DNA of 64,000 nt from Cyanodermella asteris (taxonomy: Eukaryota > Ascomycota > Lecanoromycetes > Ostropales > Stictidaceae), in the NCBI GenBank assembly GCA_900618795.1, contig UYJD01000017.1, positions 126,314 through 190,313 on the forward strand, written 5' to 3'. The notes below the pieces were generated by a model. It was not told where the DNA came from, did not search any database, and was given only the letters and a program-made list of their open reading frames with translations. The position numbers and the translations under genes are program-made. The first letter of the stretch is position 1; every line of letters starts with the position of its first letter. Shown here piece by piece: positions 21,258-32,789 of the stretch.

Positions 21258-24033
21258 TCATCCCATGCCATTCATACCCATCATGCCACCACTCGGCATA
21301 CCGTTCATCAGTTGCTGCTGCTGCTGCATACTGTCCATTTGTGCCTGTTGTGTCTGTCTTCTCTGGACTATGTGTTGCTTGACGATTTCTTTGCCCTGTT
21401 GCATAGCTTGAACTTGCAACGCCTTTTCGTGTTCGGGAGTTATATGTTGGCCGGTGTTCAATGCCTGCTGCTTCAATGCATTGTAGCACTGCTTCGCCGC
21501 CCGACCGACCATTATCTGCATCTGCTGGGCCTGGGGATTGGGAGGAACCTGGCCTGGGCCTTGTTGCATCTGCGCGTTAAACTGCTGCTGCTGGTGTTGT
21601 TGTTGGTGTTGCTGCTGCTGTTGCTGCTGCTGCTGTCCGCCCATCTGACCGTTCATTTGACCGTTCATCTGTTGGCCACCCATATTCTGAAGCTGCTGAC
21701 GATAGGCATTGACATTCCCAGCCCGCATTTGTGCTACCTGTTGGGCTCGAAGCATCTGCTGTTGCTGCGCCTGCTGTTGTTGCTGCTGCTGCTGCTGCAA
21801 AGAATGCATCGAAGGAGACATTTGCATCATTGGTGGGGACCCTTGACCACCACAAGCCATTTGCTGCTGCTGCGCCTGCTGCTGCGCCTGTTGTCGCATC
21901 ATGTTGTGTCGAGCTTGGATGGCAGCCATCTGTTGTGGATTCGCTCGATTGTTCATCTGCGGTGTTCCCATCATTGCCTGAGCTGGGATGGGTGTAGCTG
22001 CCCCAGCAGTCATTGGTGGGCTGGCCTGATTCATCCGGGGCGTTCCACCAACATTATGCATGACTGGAGTCGACGTCTGCATCCTTGGTGTGCTGCCGGG
22101 CAAATGAGGCGTTCCGTTACGACTGGGCGGTTGCTGGGGAGGAATCATAGACATAGGATGACCATGCTGCATCGCCGACCCTGGACGGGGAGGACTACCG
22201 CTACCTTGACGAGAATTATTCATTGTCATGGGTACTCCGCCTTGATTGCTCCGCGAAGCAGCCATTGAAGGTGCGTTGATAGGTGAGGAAACTGCGTGCG
22301 GCGTCATGTTCCTCATCGCTGGCGAGCCTTGATGAGCCGGCGCGAAAGCTGCAGCGTTGGCTGACATCGAAGCACTTGTCGTTGATGCGTGACCATGAGC
22401 ATGCTGGCCTGGATGCATGCCTTGGCGTTGCGCCGCTGCCATCTGAGCTTGCCTTGCCTGAGCCTGGGCTTGAGCCTGAGCCTGGGCCTGGGCCTGAACT
22501 TGGGCTTGCTGCTGTTGCTGCTGTTGTCGAGCTTGAAGAGCACTGTTCTGTTTCTGGCGTTCCATGTCCTGAGCCTGGCGCTCTCGCATGGCCCTCTCCT
22601 TCTCCGCTTGTGCATGTGCCTTGGCCTCAGCCTCCTCTCTTTGACGTTCTTGATGCTGCCTCCGAATGTCCTCGATAGCCTTGAATCGTTCGAATCGAGG
22701 TTCAAAAGTAGCGACAGCTCCTGTGTCCGCGGTCGCTGTGGCCGAAGCCGAGGGCTGGAGCCGCTCGTCCATGATAAGCATAAAGCGCTGTTCTTCGGCA
22801 GCGAGCGCTTCGTCCGCGGCAAGTTCCGCAATCGTCCTTTTTCTGGACTTCGGAGCGGGAGGCTCTGCGTTGAAACGAGGATCGCGTAGCATTTCAAATA
22901 GTTGTTGAGCCTGCTCCATGTTGTCCACAGGATCTAAGTAAAGAGGCGGTGCTTGAGCGGCGATGATCCTTGACTCGACTTCTTGAAGCTTCGTCACGTC
23001 ACTAAGAAGCTTCTGCCGCTTAGCTTGCGGCGCGCTGGCTGAGGAGGAGAGGGATCCTGGTTTCTGGCCCGCAGATGCCTTTCTGTTGCTGTTGTGTTGA
23101 TTTTCATCATTGAACGCCGCCACATCAAGAATATCCGTGGTTAGGTTCAAATGACTGGGAAACAAGACGGTGGTAAAGACGCGCTCTTCACTTGATCCCG
23201 GACGTGATGGATTCTCCTTGTCATTGGGTCTCTGTGCTGAGTTGTTGCCGGTCGCTTTTTCAAATGCGCCATTTTCTCCGTTCGAATCGCTTCCATCTGG
23301 GCTAAGCTGCTTGGGCATCGGATAAGGAACGTGCGGAGAAGGAATCAGAAACTTGCTGTGCTTGTGCATGGAGAATGGCTGGTTGTTCTCCTTTTGATCA
23401 TCTTTGGAAACACGTTCCTTCGTTGCTGCTGCATGGCGATGATCGCGGACCTCGACAATCAAACAACCATCGTAGAACTGAACCCTCGAGCGTGTGAGCT
23501 CATCCACCATGTCGTCTGGTATTGTCTGGTTTTTAATATGCTCCAAAATCACCTTCATAGATGATTGGTACGACCAGCTGCCATCTTGTTGGTCGAAGCG
23601 GAAATGGGTGAGATGTAAGTGGACTGTCAAGGAGGGCGACTTTTTGGAATGCTTCTGTAGTACATACTCGGTGGTTTTCACTGTAGCTGCGCATTAGCCG
23701 GTCTCCTCAATGTCGATCAAGCTACTACAAACCATAAGGCTCTGGAGCTCGCTGAGCCGGTGTGCTTGCCTCGCCTGCTTTGGGAGGACGCGCCGATTTG
23801 TGGACCCCTTCAGCTGGTCGCTGCGAAGCCCGACGAACAGGCGCTCGAGGGCCGGCACCATTCAGTGCGGAAGGTGTGCTCGGTGTAGCAGCGCTCGGTG
23901 GTCGCTTTGAAGGTGCGTTGGGGGACTGCGCAACGCCAGTAGGCTTGGTGCCATTGATTGCTGTCTGGACATTGGGAACGGGAGGTCGCTTCATTCTCGG
24001 TCCAGACGGAGGCTTTGTGACTGCGGTGGCCAT
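21258..24033 (-). CDS. SPT20: SAGA complex subunit Spt20
   Basis: Two exons: 23733-24033 and 21258-23680, 907 aa. The 52-nt intron (donor GTTTGT, acceptor CTACAG) joins APEPY to VKTTEYVLQKHSKKSPS, the start of the conserved Spt20 domain. The domain spans about residues 98-270 and includes HLTHFRFDQQDGSWSYQS and RVFTTVLFPSHLNLTTDIL. Spt20 holds the SAGA histone acetyltransferase complex together and bridges to activators. The C-terminal half is low complexity: poly-Gln, a QAQAQA run and many Met/Pro/Gly residues. N-terminal exon 1 is a Pro/Ala-rich basic leader. Within that half, several CAG/CAA tracts are likely to vary in length between strains. Confidence 0.92.
21582..21636. repeat. Imperfect trinucleotide (CTG/CAG) tract in SPT20
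   Basis: A run of CTG/TTG triplets on the plus strand that encodes Gln/His repeats of Spt20. A second tract lies at 21757-21798. Confidence 0.85.
22451..22527. repeat. Hexanucleotide repeat coding Gln-Ala in SPT20
   Basis: Repeats of GCCTGA/GCCTGG/GCTTGA on the plus strand encode alternating Gln-Ala of Spt20 and pass directly into a poly-Gln (CTG) tract. Confidence 0.85.
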
Positions 24034-24899
24034 GATGCCGGATGTTCGGTGGAGTGCTCGCGATTTCGCAGCGATGACTTATGCCCAAGATCCCATGTTT
24101 GATTGCCCCCTCTTCCTGCCCGTTCGGACCGAAGGTTTGCGCGACGTATGCGTGGGTCGCTGCGCTGTGCGATGGCAGCTGTAGAGAGGAACAAATACTC
24201 TTCGCGCGTCTGGCAACTTCAAATGGCGATATTGTTAGTTGTAGTGGGAATGGAAATGTCGCGATGGGCGAATCATGGTGTCTGACAAGGACGCGGCGTC
24301 ACGATCTCCGCTCGCTGACTCAGCAGCCATTTTCAGCCTCTCCTTCGCAAGCTGGATCTCTCAGCGACACGCTCGTTGCCAGAAGTAGCGATAGAAGACA
24401 TTGCAGCTGGCGGTCGCCGCCGGAATTCAGCACATCGTTGTAAAACTCGCTTTGATGTCTGACTAGTGTTGTTGCATTGAGCACGCATACACAAGATGTG
24501 CCTCGCGACTTCTCTCAGCAGGTGCAGATCCTTGAAGGCAAGCCTCGGCAAGGAATCAAGAAGCTGATTTTAAGATCGCTAGCTGGATTTTTGAAAGGCC
24601 GTACAGTGATACTCTCATCTCCGCTCTCTTTTGATTCGAACAACAGCGCGGATGCCCCCGACAGTATGACCCACATTAACACGATTGTGCGACAATTGCG
24701 TTTGCAACGTGATACGAGGTAGTCTTCTCCGAGCCGTGTCAAAACTACCCACTGGATATCATTGAAACACAATAGTGTATGTACACAACTATAGAACGAT
24801 AGGTAGGCCACCTAGATCTGCCAAAAAGTTCGCGACAGGCTTGAAATCCAATCCCGGTTGTCTTTGCCGTCATCGTCACACGTACCAGAGAGCATCTCA
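24034..24899. other. Intergenic region between SPT20 and the Pex22-like gene
   Basis: 866 bp holding the SPT20 promoter and leader (left) and the 3' end of the Pex22-like gene (right). Short open frames here share no features of real genes. No tRNA or repeat is recognised. Confidence 0.4.
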
Positions 24900-26202
24900 T
24901 CAATCGTGTCCACGTACCCGCCTCCTCCAGTCTTCGCCTATGCGTAAGCCCTCGACTACGTCAATTCCTTTTCCAAGACCAACGGCCGGGTCTGCTTGCC
25001 ACCAACGGTCTCGCGATTCTGTGTCTGCTCGCTCATCTTCACTATCCACCAAGCCGCCGTGGCCGGTCTCATCGCCAACAACGAGAACGACCTCTCCGAC
25101 CCAGCCAGAAATGTGCTTCACGGCCTCGCCTCCAGGCCCACTGAGGTTTGACTGAACGTAGACTGTGTGAGGGGTGATGTGCCTGACGAGGTGGACATAT
25201 CCAGTGGGAGTAGTGAATGGAAGGATCATAGTGTCGCGCTCTACCAGTGTCTGTGCTTGATGGTAAAGCGCCCTGAACATATCTGATACACCCTCTGGCT
25301 GCAAAGACGGCGAGGCTGAGTATGCTGGTTTGGGGTCGAGCGCTGTCAGCGGTTTCTCCTCCTCTTCTCCAGGTGTCTGGAGGTCTGCTGTGTCGATGTG
25401 CGAGTAGGAGGAAGCGATTGAAGGTGGCACCCGGCCAGCTACAGAGAGGGGGTGTTGTTTTACCCCTGGGGCGTAGATCAAGACAAAGACACGACTGTCG
25501 GCGTCAATATGCTCGGGTAAGTGAGAGAGTATGGACTGAAAGGTCAGCACTAGTTGTACAAAGATTGATCGGGTCCAAACTTACTGCATGCTCCGTGTGG
25601 AATGCGTTCTGGTCCGCCTGGTGCTGTTCAAAATCGGCAGACAGAACAATTGCAACCGTCTTCCGATTAGCAGTTCGTGGTTGCTGGAAAGACGGCACCT
25701 GAGGAGGTAGGCTTGCAGTCTGAAGGCTCGTCTGGGTCTGCTCGCGTCGACGAGCTTCGGCCTCCTCGGACCATCGCGAATGGTCCTCATAGTGTCCGTT
25801 ATCCTCCTCTCGAATGCTCGACAGAGCACCACCAACCATGGCGCCGGCTGCTGCCATACCCGCCGCTACCTTCTTGCTGGCGCCATCGAAAATTTGTTGT
25901 GGGCTTGGAGTTCGTCTGACAGCGCCCTGGAATCTGGCGAACATGTTCGGATCATCGGTCGGTGCTCGGGGTCCAGCCTCCGCGCCTGGCGCATATGCTG
26001 CATGACCGGGCGGAACATTGCTGCTGTAGTCTGGCGCAGGAGGAGGATGGTCGCCTCGCTCGTCCCAGTCGTCCCCCTCGTTGTCGTTCCGCTCTTTCCA
26101 AACCCAGGCGGCGATACCGATTGCCGCAACGGTCACTGTGAAGGCCAAGGGAGCATAGTAATTGAGCAGCCCATGGTCATTTCTTCGACGGTCGTTAGGC
26201 AT
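24900..26202 (-). CDS. Peroxin-22-like membrane protein
   Basis: Two exons: 25585-26202 and 24900-25535, 417 aa. The 49-nt intron (GTAAGT...TTTCAG) joins FHTEHA to SILSHLPEHIDADSRVFVL. I start at MPNDRRRNDHGLLNYY, because the 14 in-frame codons upstream would put an odd hydrophobic leader before it. One membrane helix lies near the N-terminus (PLAFTVTVAAIGIAAWVW, about 16-33). An acidic linker, an Ala/Gly segment (KVAAGMAAAGAMVGGALSS) and a C-terminal globular part follow (FVLIYAP, then TTPTGYVHLVRHI and HISGWVGEVVLVVGDE). I recall this family as the filamentous-fungal Pex22-like proteins. Pex22 anchors the ubiquitin-conjugating enzyme Pex4 at peroxisomes. The family name is from memory and should be treated as moderate. 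Confidence 0.7.
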
Positions 26203-26777
26203 GATGCCAGTTGTCGTGGGCGTGATCGTCCAGAACGCTAGCACGAGTGCTACATGTGTTGGTGGAGAGATCGAGGCTCTGTTGTCATTGAATGTTTACC
26301 AGTCGGGCGCATGGCAGCATGTGTGGCTGGGGAGTGTGGCAGGGGCGGCTCACGCCGACCGGCACGTGAACGTTTCGCGATTCGACAAGCTTCAGGTTTA
26401 ACCAGATATTGCTCTACTTATTCCTTAAGTACACCTCATGAAGACGCCTCGATAAAGTCACCTAGCCAATGCTGCAGTGGTGCGCTCTGGGAGGCTCGCC
26501 AGCATTACTCCTCACAGGGCAGTCTATAATGCATAACCTGCATCTACGCTGAGTACACCGAGCCACACGAGCGTATAAACGAACAAGACTTGCATCATGT
26601 GATAGTCACGTCGAGCATGCCATGGCAGTGGATGTGAGCGTTGACTTTGTTGATGAAGAATGACTGCCAAGTCGATATACCATGATCACTCGAAACGCTT
26701 TTGAGCCCGTGGGAATCTTGGTACAAGAACTTTTGAAGCCGCGAAATGATATCCATTTCGTCCAAGCATTTCCTCCA
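26203..26777. other. Intergenic region, same-strand genes
   Basis: 575 bp between the LeuRS stop and the Pex22-like start, both minus strand. It should contain the latter's promoter. No other feature is supported. Confidence 0.35.
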
Positions 26778-29700
26778 TCAACCCGATATATTTTCGAAAG
26801 CAAATGTGGGTGCGCCTGGCAGTGATGCTTCCGCTTGTTGGGGAAGTGTACTTCTTCGTGGATCTCCACTCGTTGCCTGGACCACAACTTTGCCCGACTT
26901 TGCTCCTTCATCGCCAAGGACAACCTCAATTTCTTTGCAACCAGTCATGCGACCAAGACTCTTAGTGAGCTCCGTGAGCACCTCAATTTCCTCGAAAGGA
27001 AGCTTTCTGTTCAGAACAAGCTCCGGCGATTCGCCCTCTCTCAGTTGTCGTCGAAGGCCTTGGGCGAATGGCATTGCTTTCTTCTCCTTTCCAGCAGTCT
27101 TCATGACGCTAGCATTGAAAGCCTTGTCATCAGATAGCTCCTGCGCTTCGAACTTCTGGCGGACGACTTCCAGAATGGAGTCTTGCCATTTGGGAAAGCT
27201 TGACGCAACAAAGATGGTGAGCCGCTTGGGTCTCTTGGGATCGTATGAAGTCGTCTTGCCCTTGGCTTGACGCTTGATTTGCTGCGCTTCCGCCGATGTG
27301 ATGTTGCTTGAAATGTTCCGGATGTACTCCCGTGCTGCGGTCAGTGATGGTACTGGGTCAGGGACGTCGGGATACAGCTCGTGGTGAATTGAACCTGTCT
27401 TCCCGAGGACTTCTTGCCAGACATAGTCTGCCCAGTGGGGCGCAATTGGGTTGATGATAAGCGCCTGTAACTCGATAAAGCGCCGGATTAGAGTTTGATG
27501 CATGCCGGTCCCGTTCGCAAGCGTCATCTCACGATAGAAGTCTCGCGCGGCGATGAAATCGTAAAGGGCTGACTTCAGGGCAAGCTTATACTTTGTTTGC
27601 TCGTAGTGTTCCTTTGCTTGTATAACGAGAGCGTTGACTTCGTTTTCGAAAAGCTTGTCCCAAAGACCGTCAGCCGGGCCCGTTCGCAGGCTTGTGTCCT
27701 TCATCATCTCCTCGCACCACTCCTTGAGCGTGAAAAGACGAAGAATATTGTTGTTCGCGACTGTCTCATCAAAGTTTGCATCGTCTACTGCGTCACCAGC
27801 GTCGGCGATTGCTACTCGGGTAGCATCAGTGCCGAACTTGCCCACCGCTTGCTCCATCGTCAAGAAATTTCCGGTACTCTTGCTCATCTTTTCACCATTC
27901 AGGAGCAGATGACCGTTTGTGCGAATACTGCGTGGCCAGTACTCCCGAGGAAATAGTGCAATGTGAACGTAAAGGAAGAAGGTCAAGTGATTGGGGATCA
28001 AATCCTTGCCAGAACTGTTGATATCGAGAGGATACCAATATTCAAACTCACGTCTCATAGTCTGAAGCTCCAGTTCGGGGATCTTGCACTTCTGAAGCAA
28101 ATCATCACTCAGCTCACGCCGGCAGAAGAGATAATCCCAAACCTCGTCAATCATCTGTTCTGGGGCGATTTTGAAGAGTCCTGGCGTTTTGGCAAACATG
28201 TCTCCGTGTAGATAGTGTGCAATTGTGTAGTATGCCATGTAGATCGTGCTGTCGCTGAGGGATTCAACCAGCCACTTGGGATCCCAGGGAAGCTTCGAAC
28301 CAAGACCATACTCTCGAGCGCAGGCCCATCGGTTCAGCCAGTCCAGATTTCCAATCAGACCATTCTGAGTCTCAGGAGTGTATGTCTTCAGACCGTCCTT
28401 GACCCAGCCAACAACGGTATCGCGCCACTCTGAATCATGCTCGCCGTAGTTCAAGAACCATTGCCCCAGGAAAGCGACAATGCATTCGTCCCCACTTCGA
28501 CTGACGACGTGACCAGCAGGTTCGGCGTATGCAAAAGCATCGCCACTATTAAGAAGCTGTTCTCTGACCTTTGGCTTCGCTGATTCGACTGACTCACCTT
28601 TGAAATCCCCAGCAATCATGGTGCCTTTGTAATAGCCTTCCTTGTAGGCCAGCTCCTTTGCCTCTCCGAGAAGCTTGGCATCCTTGGGGGACTGAATCTT
28701 CATCTTCTTGACGAGGAATTCTGCGCACAGATTGCCATATGAGGGTGTATCTATGACAGGAACAATCTCAAGGCTCGCCCATTCACGCTGGATCCCGTAA
28801 AACTCGGCTTTCTTTTCCAATTCCTTTATCGTCGCATAGTCATCTGGACTGTCTGAAGGTACACATGTGACTACACCGGTACCCTTCGTGGGCGACACTG
28901 TCTCCATTGGAAGGATTCTGATGCCTTCTTTGTGGACGGATAGAGGCGCGTCGACAAGAGTTCCGACGCAATCAGACCCGGTAATGTCGAAAACAGAGAG
29001 AAGTTCGTGCGCAGCCCTAGGGAATTTGTCTTTGGAGAAGAACTTTCCTTGAAACGCCATGTTCCAGGCAGCACGCTTGGTGCAAACGAAGTACTCAGTG
29101 TCGGACACTTTGAAAATGCCGTATGTGATCTTGGGACCCACAAAGCAACAGTTCTGACCGTACATGGTCTCGGGACGAAGAGTTGCAGGAACGAAGTAGA
29201 CGTTTGCTGTTGACGGAATCTTGCCTTGTACGAGAGAAGCTGCCTTGGGGGACCACTCCTTAACCTTCAGCTTCAGGGCAGTATATTCCTGGGGGCCGAT
29301 GGCCTCACCCTCAGCTCGGTCGTGATCCATGCAAGGTTGTCCGTCCTTGGGTGAGTAAATCGTGTATCGTTCACCGAACAGAATCTTTTGCGCCTCATGC
29401 AGTCGGTTCATTTGCCAGCGCACAAACGCGTCGTAGTAGGCATTCGCATCCGTGGTCAGCATCTGACGACGCCAGTCTACCTTTGTGCCAAAGGCAATCA
29501 TGTCTCTTTTGACAAGGGGGGGAAAGTACTCCAGCCAGTATTGAGTGTCCGCAAACTTGTGTATCTCTTCCCTAGGTATCCCCTGCGCGAGCATGATCTG
29601 AAATTGATGCTTCGCCTTCACAGTCTTGGCAGCAGCTTTCCCTTTCTTGCTTGTGAACTTTGTGACATCCTCTTTTGTCATCTGCTGGGTTGGTGCTGGG

Positions 29701-30227
29701 CTGTCTTTGGGCGGAGGCTCGTCTAGCTCTTCGTACCGTTCAAAGTTTTGTCCAAATTGCCGTATGTCGTCGACGAGCTTGTCCGCACAGGCTTTGATCG
29801 GCATGCCAGTGACGTGGTAGCCGAGAGGGAAGAGCACACGCTTTCCCTGCATTCTTGCGAAGCTTGACTGAAATTCAGTCTTACTCACAGTAAAGCAGTG
29901 ACCAGCATGAAGCAGTCCATTTGTGTAGGGGTAGGCAAAGACGCCCATGAACTTGGGGTACTTCCTCCGGAGCTCTGCTGCTGACATGCTCCCTATGGGT
30001 ACCTCCTCTGGAGTTGGCGCATTGGCCTCGAAGATACGCTGCTGTTGCCATTGGGTTTGATATCTCTTCTCTATTTCAACCAGAGAGTCTCGTTTGCTGG
30101 TCTGCAGAAAGTCAGTCTATTTCTCCGAGCTTGTACAAAGATTCGTTACATTTCCAAGCTGCATCATCTGCGGATTACTCCCGGCCGCGGGGTCGAGTCC
30201 ATCAACTGGTGGCGTAGCGTTGGCCAT
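26778..30227 (-). CDS. Cytosolic leucyl-tRNA synthetase
   Basis: Two exons: 30150-30227 and 26778-30101, 1133 aa. Exon 1 codes 26 aa (MANATPPVDGLDPAAGSNPQ...). A 48-nt intron (GTAACG...CTGCAG) leads to TSKRDSLVEIEKRYQTQW, the family's first conserved helix. The class I signature is LLHAGH (HIGH type), and KMSKS appears in GEKMSKSTGNFLT. The inserted CP1 editing domain carries TLRPETMYGQN, the threonine-rich editing site. Length and sequence match eukaryotic/archaeal-type cytosolic LeuRS (yeast Cdc60, about 1090 aa) rather than the shorter bacterial-type mitochondrial enzyme. It charges tRNA-Leu and in yeast also senses leucine for TORC1. Confidence 0.97.
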
Positions 30228-30833
30228 GCTTGCTCGCTGTAGAGAAGGTTAGGGTAAGAAGCAGGGTGAGCGACGGCCGGGTACTTGACAAACCTGGCGG
30301 CGGCCTGCGCGTGAATTGTATAGCTCAGGATCTGACTCACTCCATCCAAGGCACGCGAACAAATCCTCGACAAAAGTGTCCCGCAAAGCCGGAGCAGCTC
30401 CGAAAGTTTGAGTCAAACGCACAGGCCATGACCGTGCTTCAACAACTCCAACTTAAAGTGAAACCGGCTCCATCTACGAAGTATCATGGTGGTTTTCCAT
30501 AAACTCAATAAAGCGCCCAGAGTGCGGTTGGATGGTTTGTACTGGTGACTCGAGCCTTACTCCTCAGATTTCAAGCAAGTCTCTGGGCTCCACTGCCACC
30601 TTTCGAGCCTACTAGTATTCGCCGCGCTGGGTCATTTCTTGGTCATTGGATTGGTCACTTCACTTGAGTCCGAGCGCTACAGGTACGGCTGCTTGGCAAC
30701 GAAAAGGAGCACCGAGGAAAGACCTCAGTGGCAAGATGATGGCTTGTACGTGCAGTCTATTCAGAATTGCTTGTTACTTCTTGAGGGACTCCCCAAATCT
30801 TGCAAAAAAGCAACAGATCCAGTAATATCAAAC
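30228..30833. other. Intergenic region, LeuRS upstream
   Basis: 606 bp between the HERP-like stop and the LeuRS start, both minus. It should hold the LeuRS promoter. No gene is supported. Confidence 0.35.
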
Positions 30834-32789
30834 TCAATCGGTTGAGTCTTCCACATGCGGTTGGCGATGGCGTAGTGTTTCACCATGCGGCGCTTCACGT
30901 TCGGATGATATTGCATCCTTTCGACTTGGCGAGGCGTCAGAAGCACTGTGCGCCTCGTTTTCCGAGTTGGTTTGTATGGAGGTGTTCTCTGCCTCCTCTT
31001 GTTGCTGTCGTAGGCGATCTGCTTCTTCCTGTCGTCTTCGTTCTTCTTGTTCTCGCCGCTGCCGCTCAGCTGCTTCCCTTGCAGCGACTTGAGCTTCACC
31101 TACCCCTGGAACAAAGCTTGCCACAAACAATGCCACACCTCTTTCTATTCTTCTCATGAAACCCTGATCCCTCTGTCTTCTCAGCAACTGCTCCGCCGCC
31201 TGAGCTGGGTCCAGGTTTTCACCGACGGTACCTTGTCGATCCTCTACGTCTCGGACAAGTTCTTCGATATGACGGCGCACGGGTACCCACATTTGCTCTG
31301 CTGTTCTCAAGACTGGATTCAGCACTTCCATCTGAGCAAGATATATGATCAAAGCGATGAACCAGATGACTAAAGTCCGCGTCCAGGTCGTGTTGAGTGT
31401 CAGCAAGACAACCACAAGAACAAGCCGGGTTAAAGGCCAAATATGATTGCCGAAAGGAACAAGTAGTGCAAACATATTCTGTAGCTGCAGAGGCTGACCC
31501 GCAGCCCCTGCCATCCCAGGATCGTTCTGGAGATTTAGACCGTTTTGCTGCGCAAGTCTAGCTGCTGCGGCCGGTGGATCCGCCCTGGCGACGTTTGCGC
31601 CTATTGAGCTAGATCGAGACTGACTGCTGAAAAGGTCGTGAGGCTGCCGAGGTCCTATGAGAATCGCCTCATGACCGGTGGGCGATGAAAGCAGAAAAAC
31701 CGTGTCGGATTCAGAAGTGCTTGATGGAACTGGTGGTGCTAGTGCTACTGGTGGCAAAGCAAAGCTGTTCAGCTGCATTCGTGGTGGGGGCCCTGAGCCT
31801 GGCCACATTCCATTTTGAGCGATCCCGCGATTAGGCGGAGGGACCTGATACTGAGACGAGGAGTCGCCAGGGCCTTGGCCGTCTGACTGAAGTTGTGGCG
31901 AGTTGTGGCCCGGCCCACCTTGTCTGCCAGCCTGCAATGAACCTTGTGGAGTCGTGCGGCCGCTTGCTGCGGCTTGTTGCACCTGTCTCGCCTGTGCTTG
32001 CTGGTTATACATGCGTTGAAAATCAGGCAAGCTCATTTGATGTCCATGTTGACCCAAAGCACCAGGGACTGGCCCCTGCACAGGCGTTTGACGAAGCATA
32101 GCTTGCATCATATTCAGGTGTTGTTGCTGTAATTGCTGCATAAATTGCGCCTGTTGCGGGTTGGGTATACCGTATGTTGCGAACCCACCTACAGCCTGTT
32201 GCTGTGGAGGTGCCGCGTACGGACCTTGGGTATGTACAACGGCTGGAGTAGAGGAAGGTCGCAGCGGAAAGTGATGGTGTGGCGCTGGCTGGAGCAGTGG
32301 TGTCGCCTGTTGATTCATAGCAGCGAGATCCTGGACGTTCGGTGAATGCGCTGAGGACCCAGCAACATGTCCAGGCGAGCCCGCTCTCGTCATAGAGTGT
32401 GGTCGTGTTGCGCCCGGTAGCGGTCGGAGAATCAGATGAACAGCAATAGTTCTGTTGACCTGAAGCGCCTCCGGCGTCACCATCTGCTCTAAAGTCTGAT
32501 CGTCTCGTGAGAGCAGACGCCCAGAGTGTATTAGACGAAGACGTCCAGGATCCGGATGAGAAGAGATCATAGCCTGTGCCCGTTGGCGAATCTCACCGAC
32601 TGTGGTCGCCAATGGAAGGTCGTCAATCGTCATCCTTGTTGGTGTTTCTGCTTGGTCCGGCGCCGGTATGAGCAGCACCGAAACAGTCGGTGAACTCTTT
32701 CCACGGTCATTGCTGGCACTGTGTAGACTGCTTGGTCCAGAAGCGCCGCCTCTTGCCAATCCGGCAGCCTCCTCTTGCTGTGAACTCAT
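30834..32789 (-). CDS. HERP/Usa1-like ER ubiquitin-like-domain protein
   Basis: Single-exon gene of 651 aa. An N-terminal ubiquitin-like domain spans about residues 34-125 (PTVSVLLIPAPDQ through RLRLIHSGRLLSRDDQTLEQ). A long Gln/Pro-rich disordered middle includes QQLQQQHLNMMQAML, which sits where HERP has its QQ-rich motif. A hydrophobic pair of helices lies near residues 440-490 (LTRLVLVVVLLTLNTTW and LVIWFIALIIYLA). A short FVASFVPGVGE element recalls the FFASLLP of HERPUD1, and a charged coiled coil follows (RQRREQEERRRQEEADRLRQ). HERP and yeast Usa1 scaffold Hrd1 in ER-associated degradation. The domain order supports the call; the exact orthologue is inferred. Fungal Dsc3 is the main alternative. 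Confidence 0.72.
   Translation of the reverse strand: MSSQQEEAAGLARGGASGPSSLHSASNDRGKSSPTVSVLLIPAPDQAETPTRMTIDDLPLATTVGEIRQRAQAMISSHPDPGRLRLIHSGRLLSRDDQTLEQMVTPEALQVNRTIAVHLILRPLPGATRPHSMTRAGSPGHVAGSSAHSPNVQDLAAMNQQATPLLQPAPHHHFPLRPSSTPAVVHTQGPYAAPPQQQAVGGFATYGIPNPQQAQFMQQLQQQHLNMMQAMLRQTPVQGPVPGALGQHGHQMSLPDFQRMYNQQAQARQVQQAAASGRTTPQGSLQAGRQGGPGHNSPQLQSDGQGPGDSSSQYQVPPPNRGIAQNGMWPGSGPPPRMQLNSFALPPVALAPPVPSSTSESDTVFLLSSPTGHEAILIGPRQPHDLFSSQSRSSSIGANVARADPPAAAARLAQQNGLNLQNDPGMAGAAGQPLQLQNMFALLVPFGNHIWPLTRLVLVVVLLTLNTTWTRTLVIWFIALIIYLAQMEVLNPVLRTAEQMWVPVRRHIEELVRDVEDRQGTVGENLDPAQAAEQLLRRQRDQGFMRRIERGVALFVASFVPGVGEAQVAAREAAERQRREQEERRRQEEADRLRQQQEEAENTSIQTNSENEAHSASDASPSRKDAISSEREAPHGETLRHRQPHVEDSTD

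Noticed and set aside
21243-22268. 341-codon Leu-rich plus-strand frame
   Set aside because: It is the mirror of the SPT20 poly-Gln and Gln-Ala region, which gives Leu-rich nonsense.
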